Made by a program: the position numbers and the translations under genes
Shown here: positions 8,719 through 17,083 of the stretch, in pieces
How the letters are laid out: every line of letters begins with the position of its first letter
Position numbering within the stretch: the first letter of the stretch is position 1
Assembly: GCF_030538695.1 (NCBI RefSeq)
Contig: NZ_JAUNTN010000006.1
Coordinates: 1-64,000 of the forward strand
Length of the DNA stretch: 64,000 bases
Direction of reading: 5' to 3'
Source: Paracoccus sp. (in: a-proteobacteria)
GTDB taxonomy: Bacteria > Pseudomonadota > Alphaproteobacteria > Rhodobacterales > Rhodobacteraceae
The notes under the pieces: generated by a model
The model's input: the letters and a program-made list of their open reading frames with translations, nothing else
Told to the model about the DNA's origin: nothing
Database searches by the model: none

Positions 8719-10029
8719 TTACAGATACCAGAACACCGCGCCGATCAGGATGCCGGTTGCCAGCAGTTGCACGGTGCAGAAGCCCATGATGTCGCGTGCC
8801 TTCAGTCCTGCGATTCCCAGCATTGGCAATGCCCAGAAAGGTTGCAGCAGGTTCGTCCAGGCGTCGCCCCATGCCACTGCCATGATAACATGGCCAAGGT
8901 CGGCCCCAAGGGCTTCGGCGGCGGGCAGCATCACCGGGGCCTGCACCGCCCATTGGCCGCCGCCGGACGGGATAAAGATGTTCACGATCCCTGCAGCGAC
9001 AAAGCTCCAGAATGCCAGTGTGCGCTCGGTCGAGATTGACACGAAGAACTGCGACAGCGCCGCCGCCAGCCCGGTATCAACCATGATGGCCATGATCCCG
9101 GCATAAAAGGGAAACTGAATGACGATCCCCGCGCCGCCGCGCACCCCGTCATCCAGTGCCGCCAGCAGCGAACGCGGGCTGCGGTGCAGGGCAATGCCCG
9201 TGAACAGGAACAGGAAATTGACGATGTTCAGGTTCAGCAAAAAACCGTTCAGCCAGAAATACTGCACCAGCCAGATGATTCCCGGCACGGCAATCGACCA
9301 TAGCAGGATGGGCGAACGCTCCAGCCATTCGGCGGGGGTCTGCGGCGGGATCTCGTGGGGGTCGGTTTCGGCCAGCTTGGCGGGATCGACAATGACCATT
9401 TCATCTTTGGGCGGCAGCATCATGCGGTTGACCAGCGGCACCAGAACGAACAACAACCCCACCAATACCAGATTGAACGGTGCGAACATGGTTTGCGCAG
9501 TCGGAATCACCCCGATCTGATCCGCCGCGAAATGCCCCGGCGTTGCCACCGTCAGCGGGATCGAGCCGGACAGCCCGCCATGCCAGATCACAAAGCCGGA
9601 ATAGGCCGAGGCGATCAGCAGCCGGTAATCCACCCGCGTATCCCGCGCCAGTTCACGCGCGAACAGCGCCCCAACCACAAGGCCAAAGCCCCAGTTGATC
9701 CACGCAGCCACCAGCGACACGACCGAGACCAGCAAAATCGCCGCGCCGGGGCTGCGGGCGGTCAAGGCCAGCCGCTTCAGAATACCGCGCACCAAGGGCG
9801 TGGTCGCCATGATATAGCCCGAGACCAGCACCAGCAGCATTTGCATGGAAAAGGCCAGAAGCCCCCAGAAACCGTCGCCCCAGGCGGTAATGACCTGCAT
9901 GGGTGTGACCGGCTGGGTCAGCATCGCCGCCAGCCCTGCAATCAGCGTCAGAATGATGACAAAGATAAACGCATCGGGCAGCCAGCGCTCCATCAGGCGC
10001 ACGGCAGGTCGTGACAAAAAGTTCAGCAT
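8719..10029 (-). CDS. atoE: Short-chain fatty acid transporter, AtoE family
   Basis: A 436-residue membrane protein with about ten or more hydrophobic segments. It contains family stretches such as FWGLLAFSMQMLLVLVSGY and FIPSGGGQWAVQAPVMLPAA. AtoE-type carriers import short-chain fatty acids such as acetoacetate or butyrate. That fits the later hbd and etfAB genes for C4 acyl-CoA oxidation or polyhydroxybutyrate turnover, although they are not in one operon. It is a single-gene unit with its own terminator. The assignment rests on overall resemblance rather than catalytic residues. Confidence 0.82.
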   Translation of the reverse strand: MLNFLSRPAVRLMERWLPDAFIFVIILTLIAGLAAMLTQPVTPMQVITAWGDGFWGLLAFSMQMLLVLVSGYIMATTPLVRGILKRLALTARSPGAAILLVSVVSLVAAWINWGFGLVVGALFARELARDTRVDYRLLIASAYSGFVIWHGGLSGSIPLTVATPGHFAADQIGVIPTAQTMFAPFNLVLVGLLFVLVPLVNRMMLPPKDEMVIVDPAKLAETDPHEIPPQTPAEWLERSPILLWSIAVPGIIWLVQYFWLNGFLLNLNIVNFLFLFTGIALHRSPRSLLAALDDGVRGGAGIVIQFPFYAGIMAIMVDTGLAAALSQFFVSISTERTLAFWSFVAAGIVNIFIPSGGGQWAVQAPVMLPAAEALGADLGHVIMAVAWGDAWTNLLQPFWALPMLGIAGLKARDIMGFCTVQLLATGILIGAVFWYL

Positions 10030-10098
10030 CGGGTTCCCTCCCCTGTTTCTGTTGCGGCAAGACTGGCATCACGGCCGCGTGAGGGAAAGGGCAGGTCA

Positions 10099-10126
10099 GA
10101 AAAAAGGCGGACCCGAAGGCCCGCCT
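10099..10126 (-). terminator. Rho-independent terminator with UUCG tetraloop
   Basis: On the reverse strand the arms 10126-10118 and 10113-10105 pair over 9 bp (one G-U) around a C(UUCG)G tetraloop and are followed by a run of T. It ends the small exported-protein gene at 10151. Confidence 0.85.
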
Positions 10127-10150
10127 GTGGTTGCTGATCCGGGACGTGGA

Positions 10151-10570
10151 TCAGTCCAGTTCGTATTCCACCAGCGCAAAGCTGCTGTTGTATTTGATCT
10201 CGACCTTGCGGTCTTGGGCGTCGCGGCCCTCGAACTCGTAACCGTCGCGGTCAAAGCTGATGTTTTCAAACTGGCCATCCGCCGGGAAACGCTCTGCGCT
10301 CAGCAGTTGTTGCGGCAGCAGGGCGGTGACAGCGGCAACGGGGACCAGGCGCGGGTTGCGGGCCTCGATCTCCTCCAGCGAGCCGTCGCGGCGGAACTCC
10401 AGCTCGACCACCTGACCCGAGGGCAGGCGCCCGGTCAGGTCGTCGCCGCGCTTGCTGACTTCGGTCAGTTGCAGGGCCGCGGTTGCGCTGTCGGCGTTAA
10501 AGGTGGTCTGGGCCACCGCCGGAACGGTCAGAGCCAGCGCGGTCAGGGTCGATACGATCAGGGATTTCAT
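10151..10570 (-). CDS. Small exported protein, PepSY-like, function unknown
   Basis: A 139-residue protein with a clear signal peptide (1-20, cleavage after AVA). The mature part has alternating charged strands, for example GQVVELEFRRDGSLEEIEAR and KVEIKYNSSFALVEYELD, the kind of beta-rich repeat seen in PepSY-type periplasmic proteins. No catalytic motif is visible. It is monocistronic, flanked by two strong reverse-strand terminators. I would place it in the periplasm and make no functional claim. Confidence 0.75.
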   Translation of the reverse strand: MKSLIVSTLTALALTVPAVAQTTFNADSATAALQLTEVSKRGDDLTGRLPSGQVVELEFRRDGSLEEIEARNPRLVPVAAVTALLPQQLLSAERFPADGQFENISFDRDGYEFEGRDAQDRKVEIKYNSSFALVEYELD

Positions 10571-10634
10571 AAGAGCCTCGCGTTTTCCATTTGAGGGGGC
10601 ATAACACGCGCGGGCAGGGATGGTTCCATATGTG

Positions 10635-10660
10635 CAAAAGGCGGGTCCGAAAACCCGCCT
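10635..10660 (-). terminator. Rho-independent terminator of pckA
   Basis: The stem AGGCGGGT/ACCCGCCT (10639-10646 with 10653-10660) is followed by a TTTT tract on the reverse strand, 24 bases past the pckA stop. Confidence 0.82.
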
Positions 10661-10683
10661 CTTTTATCCTGATGCCGGAAAGA

Positions 10684-12282
10684 TCAGCCGATGGCTGCGG
10701 CGCGCACGTCGTCGTCGATCTTGTCTTCATACTGGGCAAAGTTGTCGCTGAACATCTTGACCAGTTTCTGCGCCTGTGCGTCATATGCGGCCGGGTCGGC
10801 CCAGGTCTGGCGCGGGTCCAGAAGCACATCGGACACGCCCGGCACCGATACCGGCACATCAAAGCCAAAGTTCGGGTCTTTGCGGAACTCTGCGTCGTTC
10901 AGCGAACCGTCCAGCGCGGCGGTCAGCAGGGCGCGGGTCGCGGCAATCGGCATCCGCGAGCCGGTGCCATAGGCACCGCCGGTCCAGCCGGTGTTGACCA
11001 GCCAGCAGCTTGCGCCGGTGGCGTTGATCTTTTCTTGCAGCAGCTTGCCGTAAACCTCGGGGCGGCGCGGCATGAAGGGCGCGCCAAAGCAGGTCGAGAA
11101 GGTCGGCAGCGGCTCGGTCACGCCCTGTTCGGTTCCCGGCGTTTTCGAGGTGAAGCCCGACAGGAAGTGATACATCGCCTGCGCCGGGGTCAGCCGCGCG
11201 ATCGGCGGCAGCACGCCATAAGCGTCACAGGTCAGCATGATGACGTTTTTCGGCTGACCGGCCAGCCCGGTTTCCGAGGCGTTGGAAATCGCGTCCAACT
11301 GATAGGCGCAGCGCATGTTTTCGGTGATGCTGCTGTCCTCGAAATCCAGCTCCAGCGTGTCGGGGTCGTAGACCATGTTTTCGATCACGGTGCCGAAGCG
11401 GGTGGTCGTGCCGTAAATCTCCGGCTCGGCCTTGGGCGACAGGTTGATGGTCTTGGCATAGCAGCCGCCCTCGAAATTGAAGACGCCGTTTTCCGACCAG
11501 CCATGTTCGTCATCCCCGATCAGGATGCGCGACGGGTCCGCCGAAAGCGTGGTCTTGCCGGTGCCGGACAGGCCAAAGAACACCGCCACATCGTCCAGAT
11601 CGCCCGGCGCATGGTTGGCGGAACAATGCATCGCCATCACACCCTTGCCCGGCAGGATGTAGTTCAGCAGGGTGAACACGCCTTTCTTGTTCTCGCCCGC
11701 ATATTGGGTGTTCGCAACCAGGATCAGCTTCTTTTCAAAGTTCAGGGCGATCACGGTATCGGTGCGGCAGCCGTGACGGGCCGGGTCCGCCTTGAAGGAC
11801 GGGCAGTTGATGACCGTGTATTCAGGCACAAACGTCGCCAGTTCCGACGCCTCGGGGCGGCGCAGCATGGTGCGGTTGAACAGCCCGTGCCAGGCCAGTT
11901 CCGCGATCATGCGCACGTCCAGCCGGTATTCCGGGTCGGCCCCGCCGTAAAGATCCTCGACGAACAGCTCGCGGCCCTTCAGATGCTCCAGCATGTCTGC
12001 ATAAAGGCGGTCGAATGCCTCGGGGTCCATCGGCTGGTTGTTTTCCCACCAGATCGTATCCTCGCCCCCCGGCGTGCGCACGACGAACTTATCCTTGGGC
12101 GAGCGGCCGGTCTTGGCGCCGGTCGAGACAAGGAACGTCCCGCCAAGGCCCAGACGCCCTTCGCCGCGGCGGATGGCGGCGTCGATCAGTGCTGGCTCCA
12201 GCAGGTTATAGTGAACCTGACCGGCCCCGGTGATTCCCTGATCCTCAAGACGGTGGTTGGGGTTGACGCGCACTTGGCTCAT
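10684..12282 (-). CDS. pckA: Phosphoenolpyruvate carboxykinase (ATP)
   Basis: A 532-residue ATP-dependent PEP carboxykinase converting oxaloacetate and ATP to PEP, CO2 and ADP, the first committed step of gluconeogenesis. The P-loop [11 protein letters not shown] is present, as are the family stretches [12 protein letters not shown] (N-terminal) and [16 protein letters not shown] (oxaloacetate/ATP site). The length is normal. It is divergent from the hprK operon, with a 125-base gap that contains a LacI-type operator-like site. In many related genomes a ChvI/ChvG two-component pair sits between pckA and hprK; it is absent here. Confidence 0.97.
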   Translation of the reverse strand: MSQVRVNPNHRLEDQGITGAGQVHYNLLEPALIDAAIRRGEGRLGLGGTFLVSTGAKTGRSPKDKFVVRTPGGEDTIWWENNQPMDPEAFDRLYADMLEHLKGRELFVEDLYGGADPEYRLDVRMIAELAWHGLFNRTMLRRPEASELATFVPEYTVINCPSFKADPARHGCRTDTVIALNFEKKLILVANTQYAGENKKGVFTLLNYILPGKGVMAMHCSANHAPGDLDDVAVFFGLSGTGKTTLSADPSRILIGDDEHGWSENGVFNFEGGCYAKTINLSPKAEPEIYGTTTRFGTVIENMVYDPDTLELDFEDSSITENMRCAYQLDAISNASETGLAGQPKNVIMLTCDAYGVLPPIARLTPAQAMYHFLSGFTSKTPGTEQGVTEPLPTFSTCFGAPFMPRRPEVYGKLLQEKINATGASCWLVNTGWTGGAYGTGSRMPIAATRALLTAALDGSLNDAEFRKDPNFGFDVPVSVPGVSDVLLDPRQTWADPAAYDAQAQKLVKMFSDNFAQYEDKIDDDVRAAAIG

Positions 12283-12365
12283 GTCGGCAGGCTCCGTTAT
12301 CTGGGCAGTAGCTTGCGCGACCTATAACATGGCAGTTTGATGAAGGAAGGCCCGTTAGGGTTGTC

Positions 12366-12377
12366 GTTATCGCTAAC
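12366..12377. promoter_or_regulatory. LacI-type operator-like palindrome between pckA and hprK
   Basis: GTTATCGCTAAC is an imperfect palindrome (GTTA-N4-TAAC) with the central CG typical of LacI-family operators. In Rhodobacter sphaeroides the LacI-family regulator CceR controls pckA (recalled, not checked). It lies 84 bases upstream of pckA and about 30 bases upstream of hprK, so it could serve either or both. Confidence 0.4.
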
Positions 12378-12407
12378 ACGAAACTTTAGCGCAATCATGG
12401 GGATGGG

Positions 12408-12884
12408 ATGGCCCAAAATGGCGGAATGGTGCTGGTCGATGGCGGGGTGATTCACGCCAGCGCGGTGGTTCTGGCGGGGCAGGGGGTGCTGATCCTTGGA
12501 CCCTCGGGGGCGGGGAAGTCGACGCTGGCGCTGGCACTGATGGCGATAGGGGCGGCGCTGGTGGCGGATGACCGGGTGCGGCTGCGCACGGCCCCGGATG
12601 GCGTCTGGCTGGAGGCCCCGCCTAGCCTGCCGCCGCTGATCGAGGCGCGGGGCGTCGGCCTGCTGCGGGCGGTGCTGGCGGGGCCGGTGCGGTTGGCGCT
12701 GGTGGTCGATCTGGCCCGTGCGGAACCTGACCGCTTGCCACCTGCGCGACACATAAACGTGCTGATGCGCGACTTTCCGCTTGTTCTTGGGGCGGATCAC
12801 CCCCATCTTGCCCCTGCGTTACGTCAGTTCCTGCTGCACGGGCGCATCGACCCGGACCCGCGACAATCCGAGCCTGACCCATGA
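12408..12884 (+). CDS. hprK: HPr kinase/phosphorylase, short alphaproteobacterial form
   Basis: 158 residues, corresponding only to the C-terminal catalytic domain of the roughly 310-residue Firmicutes enzyme, as usual in alphaproteobacteria. The P-loop GPSGAGKS is at about residues 29-36, and EARGVGLL matches the family signature EIRGLG. The protein phosphorylates HPr on its regulatory serine (encoded at 14253) and tunes the nitrogen/carbon PTS cascade. It overlaps rapZ by 4 bases. No sensor-kinase pair precedes it. Confidence 0.9.
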   Translation: MAQNGGMVLVDGGVIHASAVVLAGQGVLILGPSGAGKSTLALALMAIGAALVADDRVRLRTAPDGVWLEAPPSLPPLIEARGVGLLRAVLAGPVRLALVVDLARAEPDRLPPARHINVLMRDFPLVLGADHPHLAPALRQFLLHGRIDPDPRQSEPDP

Positions 12885-13852
12885 CTGATACCCCGCTTGC
12901 CCCCGCTGTTTCTGCCGCTGATGAACCCGCCGGTCAGCGTATTGTGCTTGTGACCGGCCCGTCCGGTGCAGGGCGGTCAACGGCAATCAACGTGCTGGAA
13001 GATCTGGGGTTCGAGGCGATCGACAACCTGCCTTTGACGCTGGTGCCGCTGTTGATGGAAGGGTCGCCGCGCCCGGCGCCGCTGGCGCTGGGGTTAGATG
13101 TGCGCAACCGGGATTTCTCGACCGCCAATGTGATCGAGCTGATCGACACGCTGACCCGCAACCCGGCCTATCAGCCCGAGGTGATCTATCTGGATTGCTC
13201 GACCGATGTTCTGGTGCGCCGCTATAACGAAACCCGCCGCCGCCACCCTTTGATGCCGCACGCAAGCCCGCGTGAAGGGATCGAGGCCGAGCGCGACCTG
13301 CTGGCGCCGATCCGGGCGCGGGCGGATGTGCTGATCGACACGTCGGAGCTGTCGCCGCATGATCTCAAGGCGGAACTGACCCCCTATTTCGACATTGCCC
13401 CTGACCGGCGGCTGACGATTTCGGTGCAGTCGTTCTCTTACAAGCGGGGCGTGCCGCGCGGGGTCGATGTGATGTTCGACTGTCGCTTTCTGGCCAACCC
13501 GCATTGGGAGGCCCGCCTGCGTCCGCTGACCGGCCTGGACCCGGCCGTGCGTGATTATGTCGCCGCCGATCCGCGCTATCCCGAGTTTTTTGCCCGTGTG
13601 CGTGATTTGATCCTGTTCATGCTGCCTGCGCAATTGGAGGAGGGGAAAACGCATCTGGCGATTGGTTTCGGCTGCACGGGCGGCAAGCACCGTTCCGTCA
13701 CATTGACGGAAAATATGGCCGAGGCGCTTGCAGAAGCCGGCTGGCAGGTGTCAAAACGTCACAGGGAGTTGGAACGCCGCGAGCCGGGCCTCGCATCCAT
13801 GCCAGCCCGCTCTGATGGCGTGGCAAGCGAAGAAAGTGGTAAGCTCAGTTGA
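12881..13852 (+). CDS. rapZ: RNase adapter protein RapZ (YvcJ family)
   Basis: A 323-residue nucleotide-binding protein. The P-loop reads GPSGAGRS, with Arg where Lys is usual, a substitution I believe is common in this lineage. The next signature is [12 protein letters not shown], and the C-terminal ligand domain contains [12 protein letters not shown]. In enterobacteria RapZ guides RNase E to a glucosamine-related small RNA; in alphaproteobacteria its role beside hprK and PTS proteins is less clear. The final 30 residues are low-similarity tail. Start overlaps hprK (ATGA). Confidence 0.92.
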   Translation: MTDTPLAPAVSAADEPAGQRIVLVTGPSGAGRSTAINVLEDLGFEAIDNLPLTLVPLLMEGSPRPAPLALGLDVRNRDFSTANVIELIDTLTRNPAYQPEVIYLDCSTDVLVRRYNETRRRHPLMPHASPREGIEAERDLLAPIRARADVLIDTSELSPHDLKAELTPYFDIAPDRRLTISVQSFSYKRGVPRGVDVMFDCRFLANPHWEARLRPLTGLDPAVRDYVAADPRYPEFFARVRDLILFMLPAQLEEGKTHLAIGFGCTGGKHRSVTLTENMAEALAEAGWQVSKRHRELERREPGLASMPARSDGVASEESGKLS

Positions 13853-14256
13853 TCGGAATCGTCATCGTCGCGCATGGGGGGCTGGCACAGGAATACCTGT
13901 CCGCAGTCGAACACGTCGTCGGTTTGCAACCCGGCATCCTTGCCGTGACCATCGAGGAGGACCACAACCGCGCCGCCAAACAGGCCGAGATTTGCGCTGC
14001 CGCCGATGCGGTGGACCGGGGCAAGGGTGTGGTGGTGGTGACGGACATCTATGGCGGCTCACCTTCGAACCTGTCAATGATGGCCTGCGCGGCCAAGGGG
14101 CGGGTGATCGTCGCCGGTGCCAACCTGCCGCTGCTGGTCAAGCTGGCGAAATCGCGCGATCTGCCGGTGACGGATGCGGTCGAACGCGCCAAAGAGGCCG
14201 GGCGCAAATATATCGAAAGTTTCGATCTGTCCGGGCAGGACGGGGCGGCGCTATGA
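13849..14256 (+). CDS. PTS mannose-type EIIA component
   Basis: A 135-residue EIIA-Man fold protein. It begins with [16 protein letters not shown], where the His of AHG (about residue 9) is the phosphate acceptor, and contains [11 protein letters not shown]. The start is a TTG that overlaps the rapZ TGA as TTGA. No downstream ATG leaves the first beta strand intact, so TTG is preferred. No EIIB, IIC or IID is present, so this is a regulatory rather than sugar-transporting EIIA, fed by HPr from the next gene. Confidence 0.92.
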   Translation: MIGIVIVAHGGLAQEYLSAVEHVVGLQPGILAVTIEEDHNRAAKQAEICAAADAVDRGKGVVVVTDIYGGSPSNLSMMACAAKGRVIVAGANLPLLVKLAKSRDLPVTDAVERAKEAGRKYIESFDLSGQDGAAL

Positions 14257-14525
14257 CCCTGCTGCGTGATCTGGACATCATCAATGAAAAGGGCCTGCAC
14301 GCGCGGGCCAGCGCAAAGTTTGTCGAAACGGTGGAACGCTTTGACGCCACGGCGCTGGTCGAAAAAGACGGCATGAGTGTGTCGGGCGATTCGATCATGG
14401 GCCTGCTGATGCTGGCCGCGTCGCGCGGAACCACGATCCGGGTCACGACCTCAGGGGCCGAGGCCGAGGCGCTGATGACGGCGCTGGCCGATCTGCTGGC
14501 CGATTACTTTGGCGAAGGCGGCTGA
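14253..14525 (+). CDS. ptsH: Phosphocarrier protein HPr
   Basis: 90 residues. The active-site His is in GLHARASA (about residue 16), and the regulatory serine lies in SGDSIMGLLML, the target of the HprK encoded upstream. The start overlaps the EIIA stop (ATGA). HPr carries phosphate from EI-Ntr to EIIA. Enzyme I is not in this window. Residues 1-3 (MTL) show the start is correct for the family length. Confidence 0.95.
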   Translation: MTLLRDLDIINEKGLHARASAKFVETVERFDATALVEKDGMSVSGDSIMGLLMLAASRGTTIRVTTSGAEAEALMTALADLLADYFGEGG

Positions 14526-15127
14526 TGCCGGAACGGCGCGGCTATCACCACGGTAATTTGCGACAGGCCCTGCTGGATGCCGCCGCGGATCTGATCCGCG
14601 CCAACGGTCCTGCTGGTTTCACGCTGGCCGAGGCGGCCCGTCAGGCTGGTGTCAGTCCTGCCGCCCCCTATCGTCATTTCGCGGGCCGTGAACAGTTGAT
14701 CGACGAGCTGGCGCGCGAAGGCTACGCCGCCTTTGCCGACCGCCTGAGTGCCGCCTTTGACGCGGGCCGCCCGGCACCGCTGACGGCGATGTTGCGAATG
14801 GTGCAGGCCTATCTGGATTTTGCCCGCGAACAGCCGGGCCATTACATCGCCATGTTCGAATCCGGCCTGAACCTTGCCGCCAGCCCCGACTTGTCCCGCG
14901 CGGCCGATCAGGCGCTGGCGGTGATGGAAGGGGCTGCCCGTGCGCTTGGCCCCGAAACCGGCCTGCCGCCGCGTGTGATCGCCAATCATATCTGGGCGCT
15001 CAGCCATGGCGTTGTCGAGCTGTTCGACCGGGGACAGCCCGGCCAGCGCCTGCCGTTTTCCGCCGCTGAAATGCTGGAAAGCGGGGTGCTGATCTATCTG
15101 CGCGGGCTGGGGCTGATTTCCGACTGA
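14525..15127 (+). CDS. TetR/AcrR family transcriptional regulator
   Basis: A 200-residue TetR regulator. The N-terminal helix-turn-helix covers about residues 8-55 (TLAEAARQAGVSPAAPYRHFAGREQLI). The C-terminal ligand/dimer domain resembles the WHG class (NHIWALSHGVVELFDRG). Its ATG shares one base with the ptsH TGA, so it is probably transcribed and translated with the PTS operon. A palindrome suited to a TetR dimer sits 44 bases past its stop, in front of the DUF2852 gene, its likely target. Confidence 0.9.
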   Translation: MPERRGYHHGNLRQALLDAAADLIRANGPAGFTLAEAARQAGVSPAAPYRHFAGREQLIDELAREGYAAFADRLSAAFDAGRPAPLTAMLRMVQAYLDFAREQPGHYIAMFESGLNLAASPDLSRAADQALAVMEGAARALGPETGLPPRVIANHIWALSHGVVELFDRGQPGQRLPFSAAEMLESGVLIYLRGLGLISD

Positions 15128-15145
15128 AAAATCTTTGCATGGGCC

Positions 15146-15174
15146 TTGATCGCAGGATCGGCACACCTATTTAT
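15146..15174 (+). promoter_or_regulatory. Candidate promoter of the DUF2852 gene
   Basis: TTGATC (15146-15151) and TATTTA (15169-15174) are 17 bases apart. The -10 touches the palindrome at 15171, so a bound repressor would block RNA polymerase. Confidence 0.4.
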
Positions 15175-15199
15175 GTAAATGTAATTAACATTAACATAA
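15171..15199. promoter_or_regulatory. TetR-type operator palindrome
   Basis: TTATGTAAATGT (15171-15182) and ACATTAACATAA (15188-15199) are reverse complements at 11 of 12 positions around AATTA. The block is very AT-rich in a GC-rich region and ends right before the AAAGGAG ribosome site. Its size and position suit a TetR dimer, most simply the TetR encoded just upstream. Confidence 0.55.
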
Positions 15200-15210
15200 A
15201 GGAGCCACCC

Positions 15211-15600
15211 ATGACCGCCTATACGATCTCGCAACCGGTCCCACGCGGGCTTCTGTCTCGCATCGGTGACGCGCTGGCGGGCATCCGCGACTGGCTGGAC
15301 ACGCAGGGCCGCCCGGCGTGGTTCATCGCCACCATCGCGGGTTTTTTCATCGCCCCGCCGCTTGGTCTTGCCATCCTCGTCTATGCCATCTGGAGTAAAC
15401 GCATGTTCACCTGCGCCCATCGCCGCGAAACCCGCATGATCCCGACCGGCAACAGCGCCTTTGACGCCTATCGCGCCGAAACGCTGAAGCGGCTGGAACA
15501 GGAGCAGCAGGATTTCATGGCTTTCCTTGACAAGCTGCGTGAGGCCAAGGACCGGGCCGAGTTTGAACAGTTCGTCGCCGACCGCGACACGCGCAACTGA
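15211..15600 (+). CDS. DUF2852 family small membrane protein
   Basis: A 129-residue protein with one strong membrane segment at about residues 33-58 (RPAWFIATIAGFFIAPPL and the following helix). A charged, coiled-coil-like tail follows (RLEQEQQDFMAFLDKLREAK), probably cytoplasmic. The pattern fits DUF2852, a family of unknown function widespread in Rhodobacterales and Rhizobiales. The ATG at 15211 follows AAAGGAG by 6 bases; an upstream frame reaching 15139 would run through the operator and is rejected. Likely repressed by the upstream TetR. Confidence 0.82.
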   Translation: MTAYTISQPVPRGLLSRIGDALAGIRDWLDTQGRPAWFIATIAGFFIAPPLGLAILVYAIWSKRMFTCAHRRETRMIPTGNSAFDAYRAETLKRLEQEQQDFMAFLDKLREAKDRAEFEQFVADRDTRN

Positions 15601-15604
15601 CGCA

Positions 15605-15630
15605 AAAGGCCGCCCTGATGGACGGCCTTT
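15605..15630 (+). terminator. Terminator of the DUF2852 gene
   Basis: AAAGGCCG (15605-15612) pairs with CGGCCTTT (15623-15630), with an extra CC/GG pair and one bulge above. It is followed by TTT-rich sequence 5-30 bases after the stop. Confidence 0.72.
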
Positions 15631-15658
15631 CTTCTTCATAAAAATATCCCGGGGGTCC

Positions 15659-15673
15659 GGGGGCAGCGCCCCC
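15659..15673 (-). terminator. Hairpin at the end of hbd
   Basis: GGGGGC (15659-15664) and GCCCCC (15668-15673) form a tight three-base-loop hairpin directly after the hbd stop on the reverse strand. No T-run follows immediately; the GGATATTT motif comes next. Confidence 0.45.
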
Positions 15674-15675
15674 GC

Positions 15676-16551
15676 TCAGCGGGTCGGGACAGGTTCCGGC
15701 CCGCTGTAATCATAGAAACCCCGCCCGGTCTTGCGGCCCAGCCAACCGGCCTCGACATATTTCACCAGCAGCGGGCAGGGGCGGTATTTCGTATCCGCCA
15801 GCCCGTCATGCAGCACGTTCATAATCGCCAGACAGGTATCCAGCCCAATGAAATCCGCCAGTTCCAGCGGTCCCATCGGCCAGTTTGCGCCCAGCTTCAT
15901 CGACAGGTCGATGGATTTGACCGAGCCGACCCCTTCGTAAAGCGTATAGACGCCTTCGTTAATCATCGGGATCAGGATGCGGTTGACGATAAAGGCCGGG
16001 AAATCCTCGGCGCTGGCGGGGGTTTTCCCCAGTTTCTCGACCACGGCATAAAGCGCGTCATAGGTGGGCTGATCGGTTGCGATGCCGCGGATCAGCTCGA
16101 CAAGCTGCATCACCGGCACCGGGTTCATAAAATGGAACCCCATGAACTTTTCCGGCCGGTCGGTGCGGCTGGCCAGCCGGGTGATGCTGATGGATGAGGT
16201 GTTCGAGGTCAGGATCGTGTCCGGCTTCAGATGCGGCAGCAGATCCTCGAAAATCGCCTGTTTGACGGTCTCGCGCTCGGTTGCGGCCTCGATAATCAGG
16301 TCGCTGGGGCCAAGGTCGGTCAGGGTCAGGGTGGTCTTGATCCGGCCAAGCGCGGCCTCTTTATCCGCGGCGCTGATCTTGTCGCGGCTGACCTGCCGTT
16401 CAAGGTTCTTGTCAATCTGCGCCACCGCCTTGTCCAGCGCCTCGCGCGAGATATCGGTCATCAGCACATCATAGCCCGCCAGCGCAAAGACATGGGCGAT
16501 CCCGTTGCCCATCTGACCCGCGCCGACCACACCCACCGATTGAATCGCCAT
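15676..16551 (-). CDS. hbd: 3-hydroxybutyryl-CoA dehydrogenase
   Basis: A 291-residue NAD(P)-dependent 3-hydroxyacyl-CoA dehydrogenase. The dinucleotide motif is VGAGQMGNGIA near the N-terminus, and catalytic His lies in GFHFMNPVPVMQLVELI. Asn-containing AFIVNRILIPMINEGV and a C-terminal domain with FLGLDTC-like FIGLDTCLAIM complete the fold. It interconverts 3-hydroxybutyryl-CoA and acetoacetyl-CoA in fatty acid or C4 metabolism. It lies downstream of the etfBA genes on the same strand but is separated by a broken gene, so it likely has its own promoter. Confidence 0.93.
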   Translation of the reverse strand: MAIQSVGVVGAGQMGNGIAHVFALAGYDVLMTDISREALDKAVAQIDKNLERQVSRDKISAADKEAALGRIKTTLTLTDLGPSDLIIEAATERETVKQAIFEDLLPHLKPDTILTSNTSSISITRLASRTDRPEKFMGFHFMNPVPVMQLVELIRGIATDQPTYDALYAVVEKLGKTPASAEDFPAFIVNRILIPMINEGVYTLYEGVGSVKSIDLSMKLGANWPMGPLELADFIGLDTCLAIMNVLHDGLADTKYRPCPLLVKYVEAGWLGRKTGRGFYDYSGPEPVPTR

Positions 16552-16555
16552 GACC

Positions 16556-17012
16556 TTACCCTTTGTTGCCTGCGCGAACGATAGGGGTATCGGCCCGACT
16601 GTTCAATCTGAAAGCCGCAGGGCAGGGTCGGTTGGGGCCATCCGGTGCATGACGCAGCATATGTGAGGTCCAAGTGTCATCAGCCGCAAGCGTCAATGAC
16701 AGTGCGGTTTTGCCATTATGGTCTTGGTGGTCAGGTTTGCGCCTGCCCATAAAGTTGATCGCGGTGCCATTGGCAAGCAGCAGATTCAGAATGTCCTATT
16801 TCCAAAGAGAGATCCTGCAGCTGCATCGGCAGAAAGCCAAAGACCCCGGCAGAGCTGGCAAGTGTGGGGAGGCGTGAAAGCATGTCCCGGACGGTTGCCG
16901 TATCACCCATTTTGACAGCATTGTGAAATTGCTTGGCCAGTGTATCCGGTTACGCGTCAGCGGGGTGGGACAGGCTCAGCAGCAGAACCATCAGCGCCTT
17001 CAAGATGCGCAT
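16556..17012 (-). pseudogene. Broken exported ankyrin-repeat protein
   Basis: Starting at ATG 17012 the reverse strand encodes a signal-peptide-like start (MRILKALMVLLLSLSHPADA), then TAA at 16952-16950. The same frame continues with LAKQFHNAVKMGDTATVRDMLSRLP, typical of the first helix pair of an ankyrin array. Near 16800-16790 the frame shifts by one base, and the next piece reads DILNLLLANGTAINF, then DHNGKTALSLTLAADD, the ankyrin signature of helix, turn and 'NGxTAL'. So one nonsense and one frameshift mutation have split an exported protein of at least 130 residues. The region otherwise has no open gene. Confidence 0.62.
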
Positions 17013-17038
17013 TGCCGGTTCGGGACCGCTCCAAAGCA

Positions 17039-17066
17039 AAACGCCCCGGCCTGAACCGGGACGTTT
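17039..17066 (-). terminator. Hairpin terminator after etfA
   Basis: An 11-bp stem with one mismatch (17039-17049 with 17056-17066) lies 18 bases past the etfA stop. The reverse-strand end is TTTTGCTTTGG, a modest T tract. Confidence 0.65.
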
Positions 17067-17083
17067 CGATTTCATGTCAGCCC

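Noticed and set aside
10591..12327. A 578-codon open frame on the forward strand opposite pckA
   Set aside because: It is the complement of a strongly coding gene in GC-rich DNA, rich in Arg, Gly and His, with no family resemblance or ribosome-binding site.
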